From the NCBI GenBank assembly GCA_013178005.1, contig JABLXL010000018.1:1-61571 (forward strand): DNA of 61,571 bases. Direction: 5' to 3'. Source of the DNA: Actinomycetota bacterium. Its GTDB lineage: Bacteria; Actinomycetota; Geothermincolia; Geothermincolales; RBG-13-55-18. The notes beneath the pieces are model-generated. The model ran no database searches, had not been told where the DNA came from, and worked only from the letters and a program-made list of their open reading frames with translations. Position numbers and translations under genes: made by a program. Shown here one piece after another: positions 52,917 through 61,355 of the stretch (position 1 is its first letter; every line of letters begins with the position of its first letter).

Positions 52917-54962
52917 ATGGAGCGGTTGAACGGGTTGAAGGACGAAAAGCTTTCCGGCAAGGATGGAAAAGGGCGCCATCGTCGCGCACATGAAAAAGAC
53001 GCCGCAGAAGCCGGCGTGAATCCCATGCGCGCGAAAGGGCGGCAGGGAGGCTGGCCCGGAAGCGGTTTTTTCAGGATGATCCTCGACAGCCTCAACGACG
53101 TCGTCTTCGCGTTGGACGAAAGCGGTGTGTTCACCTACATAAGTCCCGCCATTGAGTTCATGTCGCGCTACAAGGTCGAGGAGGTGGTCGGCAAACCCTT
53201 CGTGGATTTCGTGCATCCCGACGACCTGCCCGGCCTCATGGAGAGCTACCTCGGCACCCTGGAGGGAAGCCTGGAGCCCTACGAGTTCAGGGTGAGGGAC
53301 AAGGATGGGGTAACGCACCTCGTGAGGACGAGCAGCCGCCCCATCCTCCGGGACGGCGAGCCGCGAGGGCTCGCGGGGGTGATGACCGACGTGACCGCGA
53401 GCAGGGCCGCCGAGGAGGAGGCCCGCATGCTCAAGACCATCTGTGAAAACGCCAATTTCGGCATCGCGGTGGCGGGCCTGGGCGGGGAGATCATCTTCGT
53501 CAATCGTTACTTCGCCCTCTCCCACGGATACCTGCCGGAGGAGGTCCTGGGAAAAAACCTCTCCATATTCCACAACCGGGACCAGATATCCGAGGTGGAC
53601 GAGATCAACCGCCGCCTTAAGGAGGAGGGAAGGTACGACGCGTTGGAGGTCTGGCATGCCCGGAGGGACGGGACGGTTTTCCCCATGCTCATGAACGGCA
53701 TCGTCATAAAGGGCCTGGATGGCAAGCCACGCTACATGGCCGCCACCGGCATCGACATCACCCAGAGGAAGGAATGGGAGACCGCGCTCATGGAGTCCGA
53801 GGAGCGCTACCGCGACCTCTTCGACAACGCCGGCGACCTCATCCAGAGCGTGGACCCCGAGGGGCGCTTCCAGTACGTCAACCGCACCTGGCTGGAAACG
53901 CTGGGATACGAGAGGGAGGAGCTGGAAGGCTTGAACCTTTTCGACGTCGTCCACCCCCGATACCGCGCGCATTGCCGGGAGATGCTGAAGCGCGTCCTGG
54001 AGGGCGAGGAGGTGGAGGTCACGGAGGTGGTGTACCTGGCCAGGGACGGCAGGGAGGTGATCCTGGAGGGGAAGAGCAGCTGCCGCTTCGAGCACGGTCG
54101 ACCGGTGAGCACCCGCGGCATTTTCAGGGACATAACCAGGAGGCGCATGGCGGAAGAGGAGCTGAAGAGGTATCGGGAACACCTGGAGGAGCTTGTCGAG
54201 GAGCGCACCCTGGAGATCATGGACGCCAACGAGAGGCTGCGGGAGGAGATCGCGGTGCGCGAGCGCATGCAGCAGGAGCTCAAGCACAAGAACGAGGAGC
54301 TCGAGGCCTTCGCACAGGCCGTTTCCCATGACCTGCGGGGGTCGCTGGGGTTGATCGATGGCTTCGCCAGGTCGGCGCTGCAGTCGCTGCGACAGGGAGA
54401 CAGGGCGGAGGCCGAGGAGTGCCTGGCGTGCGTAGTGGAGGCGGCGGAGCGCATGGAATCCCACATGAGCTCGCTCCTAGCCTATGCCAGGGCTGCCTGG
54501 AGGGAGAGGGAGGCTGCGGAGGCTGGATCGGAAGAGGTGTTGCGCGAGGCGCTCCTGGACAAGGACCCCGAAATCAGGGGCACGGGAGCGCAGGTGGAGG
54601 CACGGGGCCCGTTTCCCTTGGTGAAAGCCGACCCCGTCAAGCTCTACCAGGTGTTCTCCAACCTCTTGGGCAACGCGTTGAAATACCGTGACCTCGGCCG
54701 TACGCCCAGGTTGGAAGTGGCCTGTGAAGAGCGGGGCGGCATGGCCGTGTTCCAGGTTATCGACAACGGGATAGGGATACCGCGGGAGGAACACGAGAAC
54801 ATCTTCCGCCCTTTCATGCGTTGCTGCGATTCGGAATACCCCGGGCTGGGCATCGGTCTCGCCACGGTGAAACGGGCGGTCGAGGCTTGGGGGGGCGAGG
54901 TGTGGGTCGAGTCCGAGCCCGGCCATGGAAGCGCCTTCTATTTCACCGTGCCCCTCGCGTAA
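52917..54962 (+). CDS. Cytoplasmic multi-PAS sensor histidine kinase
   Basis: Protein of 681 residues. Three PAS domains (about 50-165, 175-285, 295-415) are followed by a coiled-coil linker, a phytochrome-kinase-like dimerisation box AVSHDLRGSLGLIDG with H471, and an ATPase domain (NLLGNALKY, DNGIGIP, GLGIGLATVKR). No membrane segments are seen, so it senses an internal signal. No response regulator is next to it, making it an orphan kinase. An uncharged ribosome site is not obvious before the ATG; a later start is possible. Confidence 0.9.
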   Translation: MERLNGLKDEKLSGKDGKGRHRRAHEKDAAEAGVNPMRAKGRQGGWPGSGFFRMILDSLNDVVFALDESGVFTYISPAIEFMSRYKVEEVVGKPFVDFVHPDDLPGLMESYLGTLEGSLEPYEFRVRDKDGVTHLVRTSSRPILRDGEPRGLAGVMTDVTASRAAEEEARMLKTICENANFGIAVAGLGGEIIFVNRYFALSHGYLPEEVLGKNLSIFHNRDQISEVDEINRRLKEEGRYDALEVWHARRDGTVFPMLMNGIVIKGLDGKPRYMAATGIDITQRKEWETALMESEERYRDLFDNAGDLIQSVDPEGRFQYVNRTWLETLGYEREELEGLNLFDVVHPRYRAHCREMLKRVLEGEEVEVTEVVYLARDGREVILEGKSSCRFEHGRPVSTRGIFRDITRRRMAEEELKRYREHLEELVEERTLEIMDANERLREEIAVRERMQQELKHKNEELEAFAQAVSHDLRGSLGLIDGFARSALQSLRQGDRAEAEECLACVVEAAERMESHMSSLLAYARAAWREREAAEAGSEEVLREALLDKDPEIRGTGAQVEARGPFPLVKADPVKLYQVFSNLLGNALKYRDLGRTPRLEVACEERGGMAVFQVIDNGIGIPREEHENIFRPFMRCCDSEYPGLGIGLATVKRAVEAWGGEVWVESEPGHGSAFYFTVPLA

Positions 54963-55009
54963 GGTAGTTATCGTTCCCCATGGCGTCTCAAGGTCCGGGC
55001 ACCGATTAT

Positions 55010-55105
55010 TTGCATCACCTTGGCTTTCGGATGATTTTAGCTGTTTCAATGGTCCGGTTCTCATAAGCGTGAAACCAGCGCTTGAGGCCCGACCCCAAGG
55101 TATCG
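55010..55105 (+). promoter_or_regulatory. Duplicated promoter-leader element, copy 1 (before the SH3 gene)
   Basis: This copy begins TTGCATCACC, has CTTTCGGATGATTTTA and then a 56-bp core (55050-55105) shared with copy 2. The core can fold: GGTCCGG (55051-55057) with CCCGACC (55088-55094) outside, AAGCG/CGCTT (55065-55069, 55079-55083) inside. The -35 has lost a base relative to copy 2 and is probably weaker. Confidence 0.6.
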
Positions 55106-55129
55106 GGCGGAGAGGAGGCGGTTGACGAC

Positions 55130-55507
55130 ATGGATCCACGTGGCGCCGCCGGGGGTAACCACGTTCTCACCTGCCGGATCATCCATGACCACGTTGCGTC
55201 CTATCCCGACGCGCCGGTTTTCTCCGCCGGCGAGGAGCTCACGGTGGAAAGCCGCGAGACGGTGTGGGAGGGCTGGGTCTGGTGCGTGAACCGGGAGGGC
55301 AGGGGGGCGTGGGTTCCCGAGGGCTTCGTCACGAGGCGGGGCGGTGTCTGCACGGCCCTGCGCGACTACGACTCCAGCGAGCTCAACGTCCGTGCCGGGG
55401 ATGTCGTGGAGGTCCACGAGGAGGCCGCCGGCTGGTTGTGGTGCAGGGATCGTGAGGGACGGTGGGGATGGATACCCGCGTTCTGCACGGAGCGACGGGA
55501 GGCCTGA
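55130..55507 (+). CDS. Tandem SH3-domain protein
   Basis: Protein of 125 residues made of two eukaryotic-type SH3 folds: residues about 15-65 and 70-122. The second is clearest (ALRDYDSSELNVRAGDVVEV, WLWCRDREGRWGWIP). Both carry the WVW/WLWC and GWIP/AWVP signatures. No signal peptide is seen. Unknown function; probably binds a protein partner. AGGAGG is 11 nt before the ATG. It lies between two copies of the same promoter-leader element. Confidence 0.8.
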   Translation: MDPRGAAGGNHVLTCRIIHDHVASYPDAPVFSAGEELTVESRETVWEGWVWCVNREGRGAWVPEGFVTRRGGVCTALRDYDSSELNVRAGDVVEVHEEAAGWLWCRDREGRWGWIPAFCTERREA

Positions 55508-55510
55508 TTT

Positions 55511-55606
55511 TTGACATCACCAGGGCTTTCGGATAATTTTAATATTTTAGTGGTCCGGTTCTCATAAGCGTGAAACCAGCGCTTGAGGCCTGACCCCAAG
55601 GTATCG
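55511..55606 (+). promoter_or_regulatory. Duplicated promoter-leader element, copy 2 (promoter of ffh)
   Basis: TTGACA (55511-55516) and TAATTT (55534-55539, spacer 17) or GATAAT (55532-55537, spacer 15) are followed by the core 55551-55606, identical to copy 1 except for one base (T at 55591). The predicted transcript starts just before the core, so the hairpin would sit at the 5' end of the ffh mRNA. Confidence 0.65.
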
Positions 55607-55635
55607 AGTGAAGAGGAAAGAGAGCGCGTAAGCCC

Positions 55636-56964
55636 ATGTTCGACAACCTGAGCGACCGTCTCCAGGACATCTTCAAGCGCCTGCGCGGGCACGGAAAGCT
55701 GTCCGAAAAGCAGGTCGAGGAGGTGATGCGCGAGATACGCCTGGCCCTCCTGGAAGCGGACGTTAATTTCAAAGTGGTCAAGGAGTTCATCGCCAGGGTA
55801 AGGGAGAGGGCGGTGGGGCAGGAGGTGCTGCGCTCCCTGACCCCGGCCCAGCAGGTGATCAAGATCGTCAACGAGGAGCTGACCGAGCTTTTAGGGAGCT
55901 CCAACGAACGCATCGATTTCGGAGGCCGACCTCCCGCCACGGTCATGCTGGTGGGCCTGCAGGGGTCGGGAAAGACCACCGCCACGGCCAAGCTCGCGGT
56001 GCACCTCAAGAACCAGGGGCGCCACCCCATGATGGTGGCGGCGGATATCTACCGTCCCGCCGCCATCGACCAGCTGGAGAAGCTCGGCGAGCAGGTGGGC
56101 ATAGAGGTCTACGCGGACCGTTCCGCCCGGCCCGAGGATATCGTGGCCGCGGGCCTCAGGAAGGCGGAGAAGGAAGGCCTGGACACGGTGATCATCGACA
56201 CCGCCGGCCGCTTGCACATCGACGAGGAGATGATGCAGGAGCTGGTGCGCATCAAGAAAAAGCACCCTCCCAGCGAGACCCTGCTGGTGGTGGACGCCAT
56301 GACCGGCCAGGACGCGGTGAACGTGGCGCAGGCCTTCGTGGAGAGGGTGGGGGTGGACGGGGTCATCCTCACCAAGCTCGACGGCGACGCCAGGGGAGGA
56401 GCGGCCCTCTCCATCAAGGCGGTCACGGGCAAGCCCGTGAAGTTCGCCAGCGTGGGGGAGAAGATGGGCGACCTCGAGCCCTTCTACCCCGACCGCATGG
56501 CCTCGCGCATCCTGGGCATGGGGGACATGCTCACCCTCATCGAGAAAGTCCAGGCCACCTACGACGAAAAGAAGGCCCAGGAGCTGGAGCGCAAGCTGCG
56601 CAAGCAGCAGTTCACCCTGGAGGATTTCCTTGACCAGATGAACCAGCTCAAGAAAATGGGGCCCCTGGACCAGATACTGGGCATGATCCCCGGCATCTCG
56701 TCCTCCAAGCTGAAGGGGCTGCAGGTGGACGAATCGCAGATCAAGCGGGTGGAGGCCATCATCCAGTCCATGACCCCGGAGGAGCGGCGCAAACCGCAGA
56801 TAATCGGGGCCAGCCGCAAGCAGCGCATCGCCCGGGGTAGCGGCACCAGCACCCAGGACGTCAACCGGCTGCTGCAGCAGTTCCAGCAGATGCAGAAGCT
56901 CATGAAGCAATTCGGAAAGATGTCCCCGAGGCGCATGGGACAGATGTTTCCCTTCCAGTTGTAG
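55636..56964 (+). CDS. ffh: Signal recognition particle protein Ffh
   Basis: Protein of 442 residues. The NG domain has [38 protein letters not shown] and [14 protein letters not shown]. The M domain (about 300-442) is methionine-rich with the SRP RNA-binding segment RIARGSGTS. It binds signal peptides and 4.5S RNA and meets FtsY at the membrane. First gene of the ffh-rpsP-khpA-rimM-trmD-rplS run; its leader is described at 55511. Confidence 0.97.
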   Translation: MFDNLSDRLQDIFKRLRGHGKLSEKQVEEVMREIRLALLEADVNFKVVKEFIARVRERAVGQEVLRSLTPAQQVIKIVNEELTELLGSSNERIDFGGRPPATVMLVGLQGSGKTTATAKLAVHLKNQGRHPMMVAADIYRPAAIDQLEKLGEQVGIEVYADRSARPEDIVAAGLRKAEKEGLDTVIIDTAGRLHIDEEMMQELVRIKKKHPPSETLLVVDAMTGQDAVNVAQAFVERVGVDGVILTKLDGDARGGAALSIKAVTGKPVKFASVGEKMGDLEPFYPDRMASRILGMGDMLTLIEKVQATYDEKKAQELERKLRKQQFTLEDFLDQMNQLKKMGPLDQILGMIPGISSSKLKGLQVDESQIKRVEAIIQSMTPEERRKPQIIGASRKQRIARGSGTSTQDVNRLLQQFQQMQKLMKQFGKMSPRRMGQMFPFQL

Positions 56965-57013
56965 CGGATCCGCGAGATATGCGGGAAGAGGCGGAGGAAA
57001 GGAGAGCGGCGAC

Positions 57014-57283
57014 TTGGTGAAGATCAGGCTCAGGCGCATGGGCGGCAAGAAGAAGCCCTACTACCGGGTGGTGGCGGCCGACGCGCGCAGTCCCCGGGAC
57101 GGCAGGTTCATAGAGGTCCTCGGGCGGTATGATCCCCGCGCGGAACCCTCCCTGATCGAGTTCGACGAGGAAAAGGTCCTGAAGTGGCTGCGCGACGGAG
57201 CTCAGCCCACGGACCAGGTGCGCAAGCTCATGGAGATCAAGGGAATATGGCAGAGGTTCCAGGAGGAAAAAAGTGGAAGCTAA
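57014..57283 (+). CDS. rpsP: 30S ribosomal protein S16
   Basis: Protein of 89 residues. It starts (TTG)[22 protein letters not shown], diagnostic of S16, with [23 protein letters not shown] lies 9 nt before the TTG; a GTG at 57017 is the alternative. The end overlaps khpA. Confidence 0.96.
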   Translation: MVKIRLRRMGGKKKPYYRVVAADARSPRDGRFIEVLGRYDPRAEPSLIEFDEEKVLKWLRDGAQPTDQVRKLMEIKGIWQRFQEEKSGS

Positions 57284-57539
57284 CCAGGCCACCGGCAGGG
57301 AGGCCGGCGTGAAGGAACTGCTGGAATACCTCGCCCGGGCGCTGGTGGACAACCCTGAGGGCGTCGAGGTCACCTCGGTGGAAGGGGAGAGGTCCACGAT
57401 ACTGCAACTGCGCGTCCACCCCGACGACGTGGGAAAGGTCATCGGCAAGAACGGACGCATCGCCCAGGCGATGCGTACCCTCATCAAGGCGTCTGCCACC
57501 AGGGAGGGGCGCAACGCCATAGTGGAGATCATCGACTGA
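57273..57539 (+). CDS. khpA: KH-domain RNA-binding protein KhpA (YlqC-like)
   Basis: Protein of 88 residues from GTG 57273. The KH core [19 protein letters not shown] contains the GxxG loop. It sits between rpsP and rimM, the universal place of this gene, and overlaps rpsP by 11 bp. It binds RNA, often with KhpB, and influences cell division in streptococci. Confidence 0.93.
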   Translation: MEANQATGREAGVKELLEYLARALVDNPEGVEVTSVEGERSTILQLRVHPDDVGKVIGKNGRIAQAMRTLIKASATREGRNAIVEIID

Positions 57540-57543
57540 GAAC

Positions 57544-58068
57544 ATGGATTCCCGCGCCCGCAAGGTGTCCCTGGTGGTGGTGGGGCGGGTGCTCAAGCCC
57601 TACGGCGTGCTGGGCTGGGTGCGGGTGGAGGTCCTCTCCGAGAACCCTCGACGCTTCTCCCCCGGGAGCCGCTTCATCCTCGAGGGCGGGGAGGGTGGCG
57701 AGCGGTTGCTCCTGGAGGAGGCGGTCGAGGACCGCGGTGGGCTCAGGGCGAAGTTCCGGGGCATAGATGACCGGAAGGGCGCGCAGGCGCTCTTAGGAAA
57801 GGCCCTTTTCGTCACCCCCGGGGAACTGGGAAAGGCTCCCGGTTCGGGCATGTGGGAGCACCAGGTCCTCGGCCTGGAGGTGAGGACCGGCGAAGGGCGC
57901 GTCCTGGGCAGGGTGGTGGAGGTGATAGAGACCGGCGCCAACGACGTGCTGGTGGTGGAGGGCGAACGCGAGTTCCTCATACCCTTCATAAAGCAGGTCG
58001 TCGTGGAAGTGGACCTGGAAGCGGGCTCCATGGTCGTCGAACCGCTCCCCGGGTTGTTGGAGTTGTGA
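57544..58068 (+). CDS. rimM: Ribosome maturation factor RimM
   Basis: Protein of 174 residues. The N-terminal GRVLKPYGVLGWVRVE and the PRC-barrel part (LGLEVRTGEGRVLG, NDVLVVEG, LIPFIKQVV) are typical. The usual YYH motif reads WEH here. It helps 30S assembly by binding S19. It starts 4 bp after khpA. Confidence 0.95.
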   Translation: MDSRARKVSLVVVGRVLKPYGVLGWVRVEVLSENPRRFSPGSRFILEGGEGGERLLLEEAVEDRGGLRAKFRGIDDRKGAQALLGKALFVTPGELGKAPGSGMWEHQVLGLEVRTGEGRVLGRVVEVIETGANDVLVVEGEREFLIPFIKQVVVEVDLEAGSMVVEPLPGLLEL

Positions 58069-58185
58069 GTCCAGTGGCGAGGGTACTCGCGACGTGGCCA
58101 TGCCGCCGCGATGTTCGTCGCGCATCATTTCGCCGATCAAACACGCCGCCGCAGAAAACGGCCATGGGCCTTGTTGATACCGGTA

Positions 58186-58191
58186 TATAAT
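58186..58191 (+). promoter_or_regulatory. Possible -10 box for trmD
   Basis: A perfect TATAAT in the 148-bp gap between rimM and trmD, 25 bp ahead of the ATG, without a recognisable -35. Confidence 0.35.
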
Positions 58192-58216
58192 ACGAACTCG
58201 TTGACGGGACGAAGGC

Positions 58217-58951
58217 ATGAGAATAGACGTGTTCACCATCTTCCCCGCCATCTTCGACTCGCCCCTTCGCGAGGGCCTGCTCGGCAAGGCCATCGAGGGC
58301 GGCATACTCGAGGTGCTCGTGCACGATATCCGCGATTTCGGGAGGGGAAAGCACCGCCAGGTGGACGACGCCCCCTTCGGGGGCGGGGCGGGGATGGTGA
58401 TGAAGCCCGAGCCGGTTTTCGAGGCCGTAACCTCCTCGCTGGGATACGGCCTGGATGAGCTGGAGCGCCTCAGGGAGGAGGTAGAGGTGGTGATGCTCAC
58501 CCCCAGGGGCGAGAGGCTCGACCAGCGCAAGGTTGCGGATATGGCGGCCCTGCCCCACCTGGCCCTCATCTGCGGACGTTACGAGGGCATCGACGAGCGG
58601 GTGCTGGAGCACCTCTGCACCTCGGCGTTGTCGGTGGGCGACTACGTGCTCTCCGGCGGTGAGTTCGCCGCCCTGGTGCTCATAGACGCGGTGGCCCGGC
58701 TGCTGCCGGGCGTGGTGGGAAACAGGGAATCCCTGGAGGAAGAGTCCTTCAGCGGCGGGATGCTGGAATACCCCCAGTACACGCGCCCCGCCGAGTACCT
58801 GGGCTGGAGGGTTCCCGAGGTGTTGCTCTCCGGCGACCACGGAGCGGTGGAGAGGTGGCGGCGCGAGGCCGCGCGCGCCTACACGGAACGGGTGCGCCCG
58901 GACCTGCTGGGCAGCGAAAGCGCGGGCGGCAGCGGCAAGGAGAAAAACTGA
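58217..58951 (+). CDS. trmD: tRNA (guanine-N1)-methyltransferase
   Basis: Protein of 244 residues. It has MRIDVFTIFPAIFDSPL, DDAPFGGGAGMVMKPEP, ICGRYEGIDERV and SVGDYVLSGGE, the knotted SAM site of TrmD, then YTRPAEYLGW. It methylates G37 of tRNAs. Standard length. Confidence 0.97.
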   Translation: MRIDVFTIFPAIFDSPLREGLLGKAIEGGILEVLVHDIRDFGRGKHRQVDDAPFGGGAGMVMKPEPVFEAVTSSLGYGLDELERLREEVEVVMLTPRGERLDQRKVADMAALPHLALICGRYEGIDERVLEHLCTSALSVGDYVLSGGEFAALVLIDAVARLLPGVVGNRESLEEESFSGGMLEYPQYTRPAEYLGWRVPEVLLSGDHGAVERWRREAARAYTERVRPDLLGSESAGGSGKEKN

Positions 58952-59163
58952 CCCCCGATAAAGCGGAGGCGTGGCCGGGGGCGGCGCCATCCTGATTGAG
59001 CAAGGGTCTACGGCGGTCGCGGAAGCGCCGTCGGATCTTGTCCAGGCTGCACGCGAGGCCGCCGCTGATTTTACCCGGATGCCCGGAGCCGCACGGGCGC
59101 GACGCCGGGAGGGACCGTGGGAGCGACGCTTTGGCGCGGCGCTGGGTGAAAACCGATCCGGGC

Positions 59164-59193
59164 TTGCCCTTTGGGGTGGCCATGGGTTGTAAT
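59164..59193 (+). promoter_or_regulatory. Probable promoter of rplS
   Basis: TTGCCC (59164-59169) and TGTAAT (59188-59193) are 18 bp apart in the 264-bp gap between trmD and rplS; the start would be close to the ribosome site. Confidence 0.45.
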
Positions 59194-59215
59194 ATAGCGG
59201 AAAGGAGGAAGGAAG

Positions 59216-59563
59216 ATGCAGAAAACGGACATAGTGGAGAGCGAATACCTGCGGGATGACATACCGGACTTCCGGCCCGGGGATACGGTCAAGGTCCACG
59301 TCAGGGTGGTGGAAGGGAACCGCGAGCGCGTCCAGGTCTTTCAGGGAGTGGTGATCGCGCGCAAGGGCGGAGGTCTGCGCGAGACCTTCACCGTGCGCAA
59401 GGTGTCATTCGGAGTTGGAGTGGAGCGCACTTTCCCCGTGCATTCGCCCATCATCTCCAAAATAGAGGTGGTCACCCAGGGAAGGGTAAGGCGCGCCAAG
59501 CTATACTACCTGCGCGACCGGGTCGGCAAGTCGGCCAGGATAAAGGAGAAGCGCAGGACCTGA
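59216..59563 (+). CDS. rplS: 50S ribosomal protein L19
   Basis: Protein of 115 residues. [45 protein letters not shown] and [18 protein letters not shown] are diagnostic of L19. GGAGGAAGG precedes the ATG. It is followed 9 bp later by lepB. Confidence 0.97.
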   Translation: MQKTDIVESEYLRDDIPDFRPGDTVKVHVRVVEGNRERVQVFQGVVIARKGGGLRETFTVRKVSFGVGVERTFPVHSPIISKIEVVTQGRVRRAKLYYLRDRVGKSARIKEKRRT

Positions 59564-59572
59564 GCTGGTTCC

Positions 59573-60280
59573 ATGTCCAGTAACCCCACCGAAGGTCCGA
59601 CGACGCCCCCCGGCCACGGGGCGGGAGAGCCCGGGCCCGAGGACATGGAGAAGAGGTTGTCTTCGGGCGGGGAGGAGCCCCGTGACCGCGCCCACTGGAT
59701 CGGATTGGTCCTCGAGTTCTCGGTCCTCTTTATCATCGCCCTGGTCATCGCCATTTACCTGCAGGCTTTCGTGACCAAGCCCTTCATGATCCCCTCGCCG
59801 TCCATGGAGCCCACGCTGAAGGAGGGGGACAGGGTGCTCGTGGACCGGCTTACCTACCATTTCCGGGAGCCCCGGCGCGGGGAGGTCATCGTCTTCCGCT
59901 TCGATCCCAACGATCCCGCGAACTGGACCCAGGGCGGCAACGGCTTTTCTCGCTCCCTTGACCTTCTGGCGGAGGTGCTCAACATAACCCACCAGGAATC
60001 CCTGCCCTTCATCAAGCGCGTGGTGGGCGTCGGGGGCGACACCGTGGAGCTCCGCGACGGGGAGTTATTCGTGAACGGCGAGCCCTACCAGGCGGATTAC
60101 GAGTACGTGCGCGACAACGCCAACGGAAAATGGGAGGTCCCCGAGGGCTGCGTCATGGTCATGGGGGACAATCGCCCCAACTCCAACGACAGCAGGCGCT
60201 GGGGGTTCGTCCCCTTAAGGGCGATAATCGGCAGGGCGGTGGCGATCTGGTGGCCGCCCAGCAGGTGGTCTTCCCTCTAG
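59573..60280 (+). CDS. lepB: Signal peptidase I
   Basis: Protein of 235 residues. A Pro/Gly-rich cytoplasmic N-terminus (1-40) precedes one membrane segment (VLEFSVLFIIALVIAIYLQ). The serine motif IPSPSMEPTLKEGD and lysine motif FIKRVVGVGGDTVEL form the catalytic dyad; MGDNRPNSNDSR is box E. It removes signal peptides from exported proteins such as those at 10903. The predicted active face is extracellular. Confidence 0.96.
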   Translation: MSSNPTEGPTTPPGHGAGEPGPEDMEKRLSSGGEEPRDRAHWIGLVLEFSVLFIIALVIAIYLQAFVTKPFMIPSPSMEPTLKEGDRVLVDRLTYHFREPRRGEVIVFRFDPNDPANWTQGGNGFSRSLDLLAEVLNITHQESLPFIKRVVGVGGDTVELRDGELFVNGEPYQADYEYVRDNANGKWEVPEGCVMVMGDNRPNSNDSRRWGFVPLRAIIGRAVAIWWPPSRWSSL

Positions 60281-60284
60281 GCGG

Positions 60285-60926
60285 GTGGGGGCTTTGCGGT
60301 TTGAAAAGCTCGCCGCGGAGGGGTGGGCGTACCGCATGGGCTTCCGGCGCGTCGCCGGGGCCGACGAAGCGGGAAGGGGAGCCCTCGCGGGCCCCCTGGT
60401 GGCAGCGGCGGTCATCCTCCCCCGCGAGGCGCGGCTGGAGGGGCTGGACGCCCTCGATGACTCCAAGCGCCTGACCCCGAGGGCGCGGCGCGAGCTGTTT
60501 CGCAGCATCGTGGAGGTCGCCGAGAGCTGGTCCTTCGCCTGCGTGTCGGCGGCGGAGATCGACGCGAAGGGATTGCAGGAGTGCAACCTTTCGGCGCTGC
60601 GCGATGCCTTGCGTGGACTGTCCCCGCCGCCCGAGCTGGCGCTGGTGGATTTTTACCGCCTGGGCGACCTGGGCATCCCGCAGTGGAACCTGGTGCACGC
60701 CGACCTGGGCTGCCGCTGCGTGGCGGCGGCCTCGGTGCTGGCCAAGGTGATCCGGGACCATCTCATGTGGCACTGGTGGGTGCTTTGCCCGCAGTACGGG
60801 TTCGACAGGCATAAAGGCTACGGGACCGCCTTTCACCTGGAGGCGATAGCCGAGCATGGCCCGGCTGTCTGCCACCGCGGCAGTTTCCAGCGGGTGGCCC
60901 AGATGGAGCTGATACCGCGAGCGTGA
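60285..60926 (+). CDS. rnhB: Ribonuclease HII
   Basis: Protein of 213 residues. Motif I VAGADEAGRGALAGPLVAAAV and DDSKRLTPRARREL and the later VHADLGCRCVAAASVLAKVIRD supply the acidic and tyrosine-region signature, with YGFDRHKGYGT. The start may be GTG 60285 or TTG 60294, 5 or 14 bp after lepB. It removes RNA from RNA-DNA hybrids and misincorporated ribonucleotides. Confidence 0.94.
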   Translation: MGALRFEKLAAEGWAYRMGFRRVAGADEAGRGALAGPLVAAAVILPREARLEGLDALDDSKRLTPRARRELFRSIVEVAESWSFACVSAAEIDAKGLQECNLSALRDALRGLSPPPELALVDFYRLGDLGIPQWNLVHADLGCRCVAAASVLAKVIRDHLMWHWWVLCPQYGFDRHKGYGTAFHLEAIAEHGPAVCHRGSFQRVAQMELIPRA

Positions 60927-60971
60927 AAGACGCGACACGTCGGCTGGCGGAGGCGGCGAAGGGAGGGAGGC

Positions 60972-61355
60972 GTGAGGCAAACGAAGGCCATGGGCATCCA
61001 CGAGCTCGGGGCGGTGGGCGAGGACGCGGCTTGCGCTTTCCTGAGGCGGCTCGGCTACCGCATCGTGGAGCGCAATTACCGCTCTCCCTTCGGGGAGCTG
61101 GACGTCATCGCGGCGAAGGGGGGCATGCTGGTTTTCTGCGAGGTGAAGACGCGGCGGAGCGGAGATATGGAGGAGGCGTTGGGGGCGGTGGACGAGCGGA
61201 GGAGAAAGCGCATGGCCCGCGCGGCTTCGCATTACCTGGCGGAGAAGGGAGAGGTTGACGCGGAGTGCCGTTTCGACGTGATCGCCTTGCTAAAAAGGGA
61301 GGGCGGTTGGAGAATAATGCACGTACGGGACGCTTTCGAGGTGGGGGAGCTTTGA
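60972..61355 (+). CDS. YraN family (UPF0102) nuclease-fold protein
   Basis: Protein of 127 residues from GTG. The core GELDVIAAKGGMLVFCEVKTRR has the D and ExK pattern of an endonuclease-like fold, preceded by GEDAACAFLRRLGYRIVERNYR. It follows rnhB, as in many genomes. Function is undefined, thought to be in DNA recombination or repair. GGGAGGG precedes the start. Its 3' end lies within a 76-bp repeat. Confidence 0.92.
   Translation: MRQTKAMGIHELGAVGEDAACAFLRRLGYRIVERNYRSPFGELDVIAAKGGMLVFCEVKTRRSGDMEEALGAVDERRRKRMARAASHYLAEKGEVDAECRFDVIALLKREGGWRIMHVRDAFEVGEL

Noticed and set aside
55539-56030. Minus-strand open frame over the ffh leader sharing a peptide with another one at 54477-55139
   Set aside because: The shared peptide comes from the duplicated leader element read backwards, not from a gene family.
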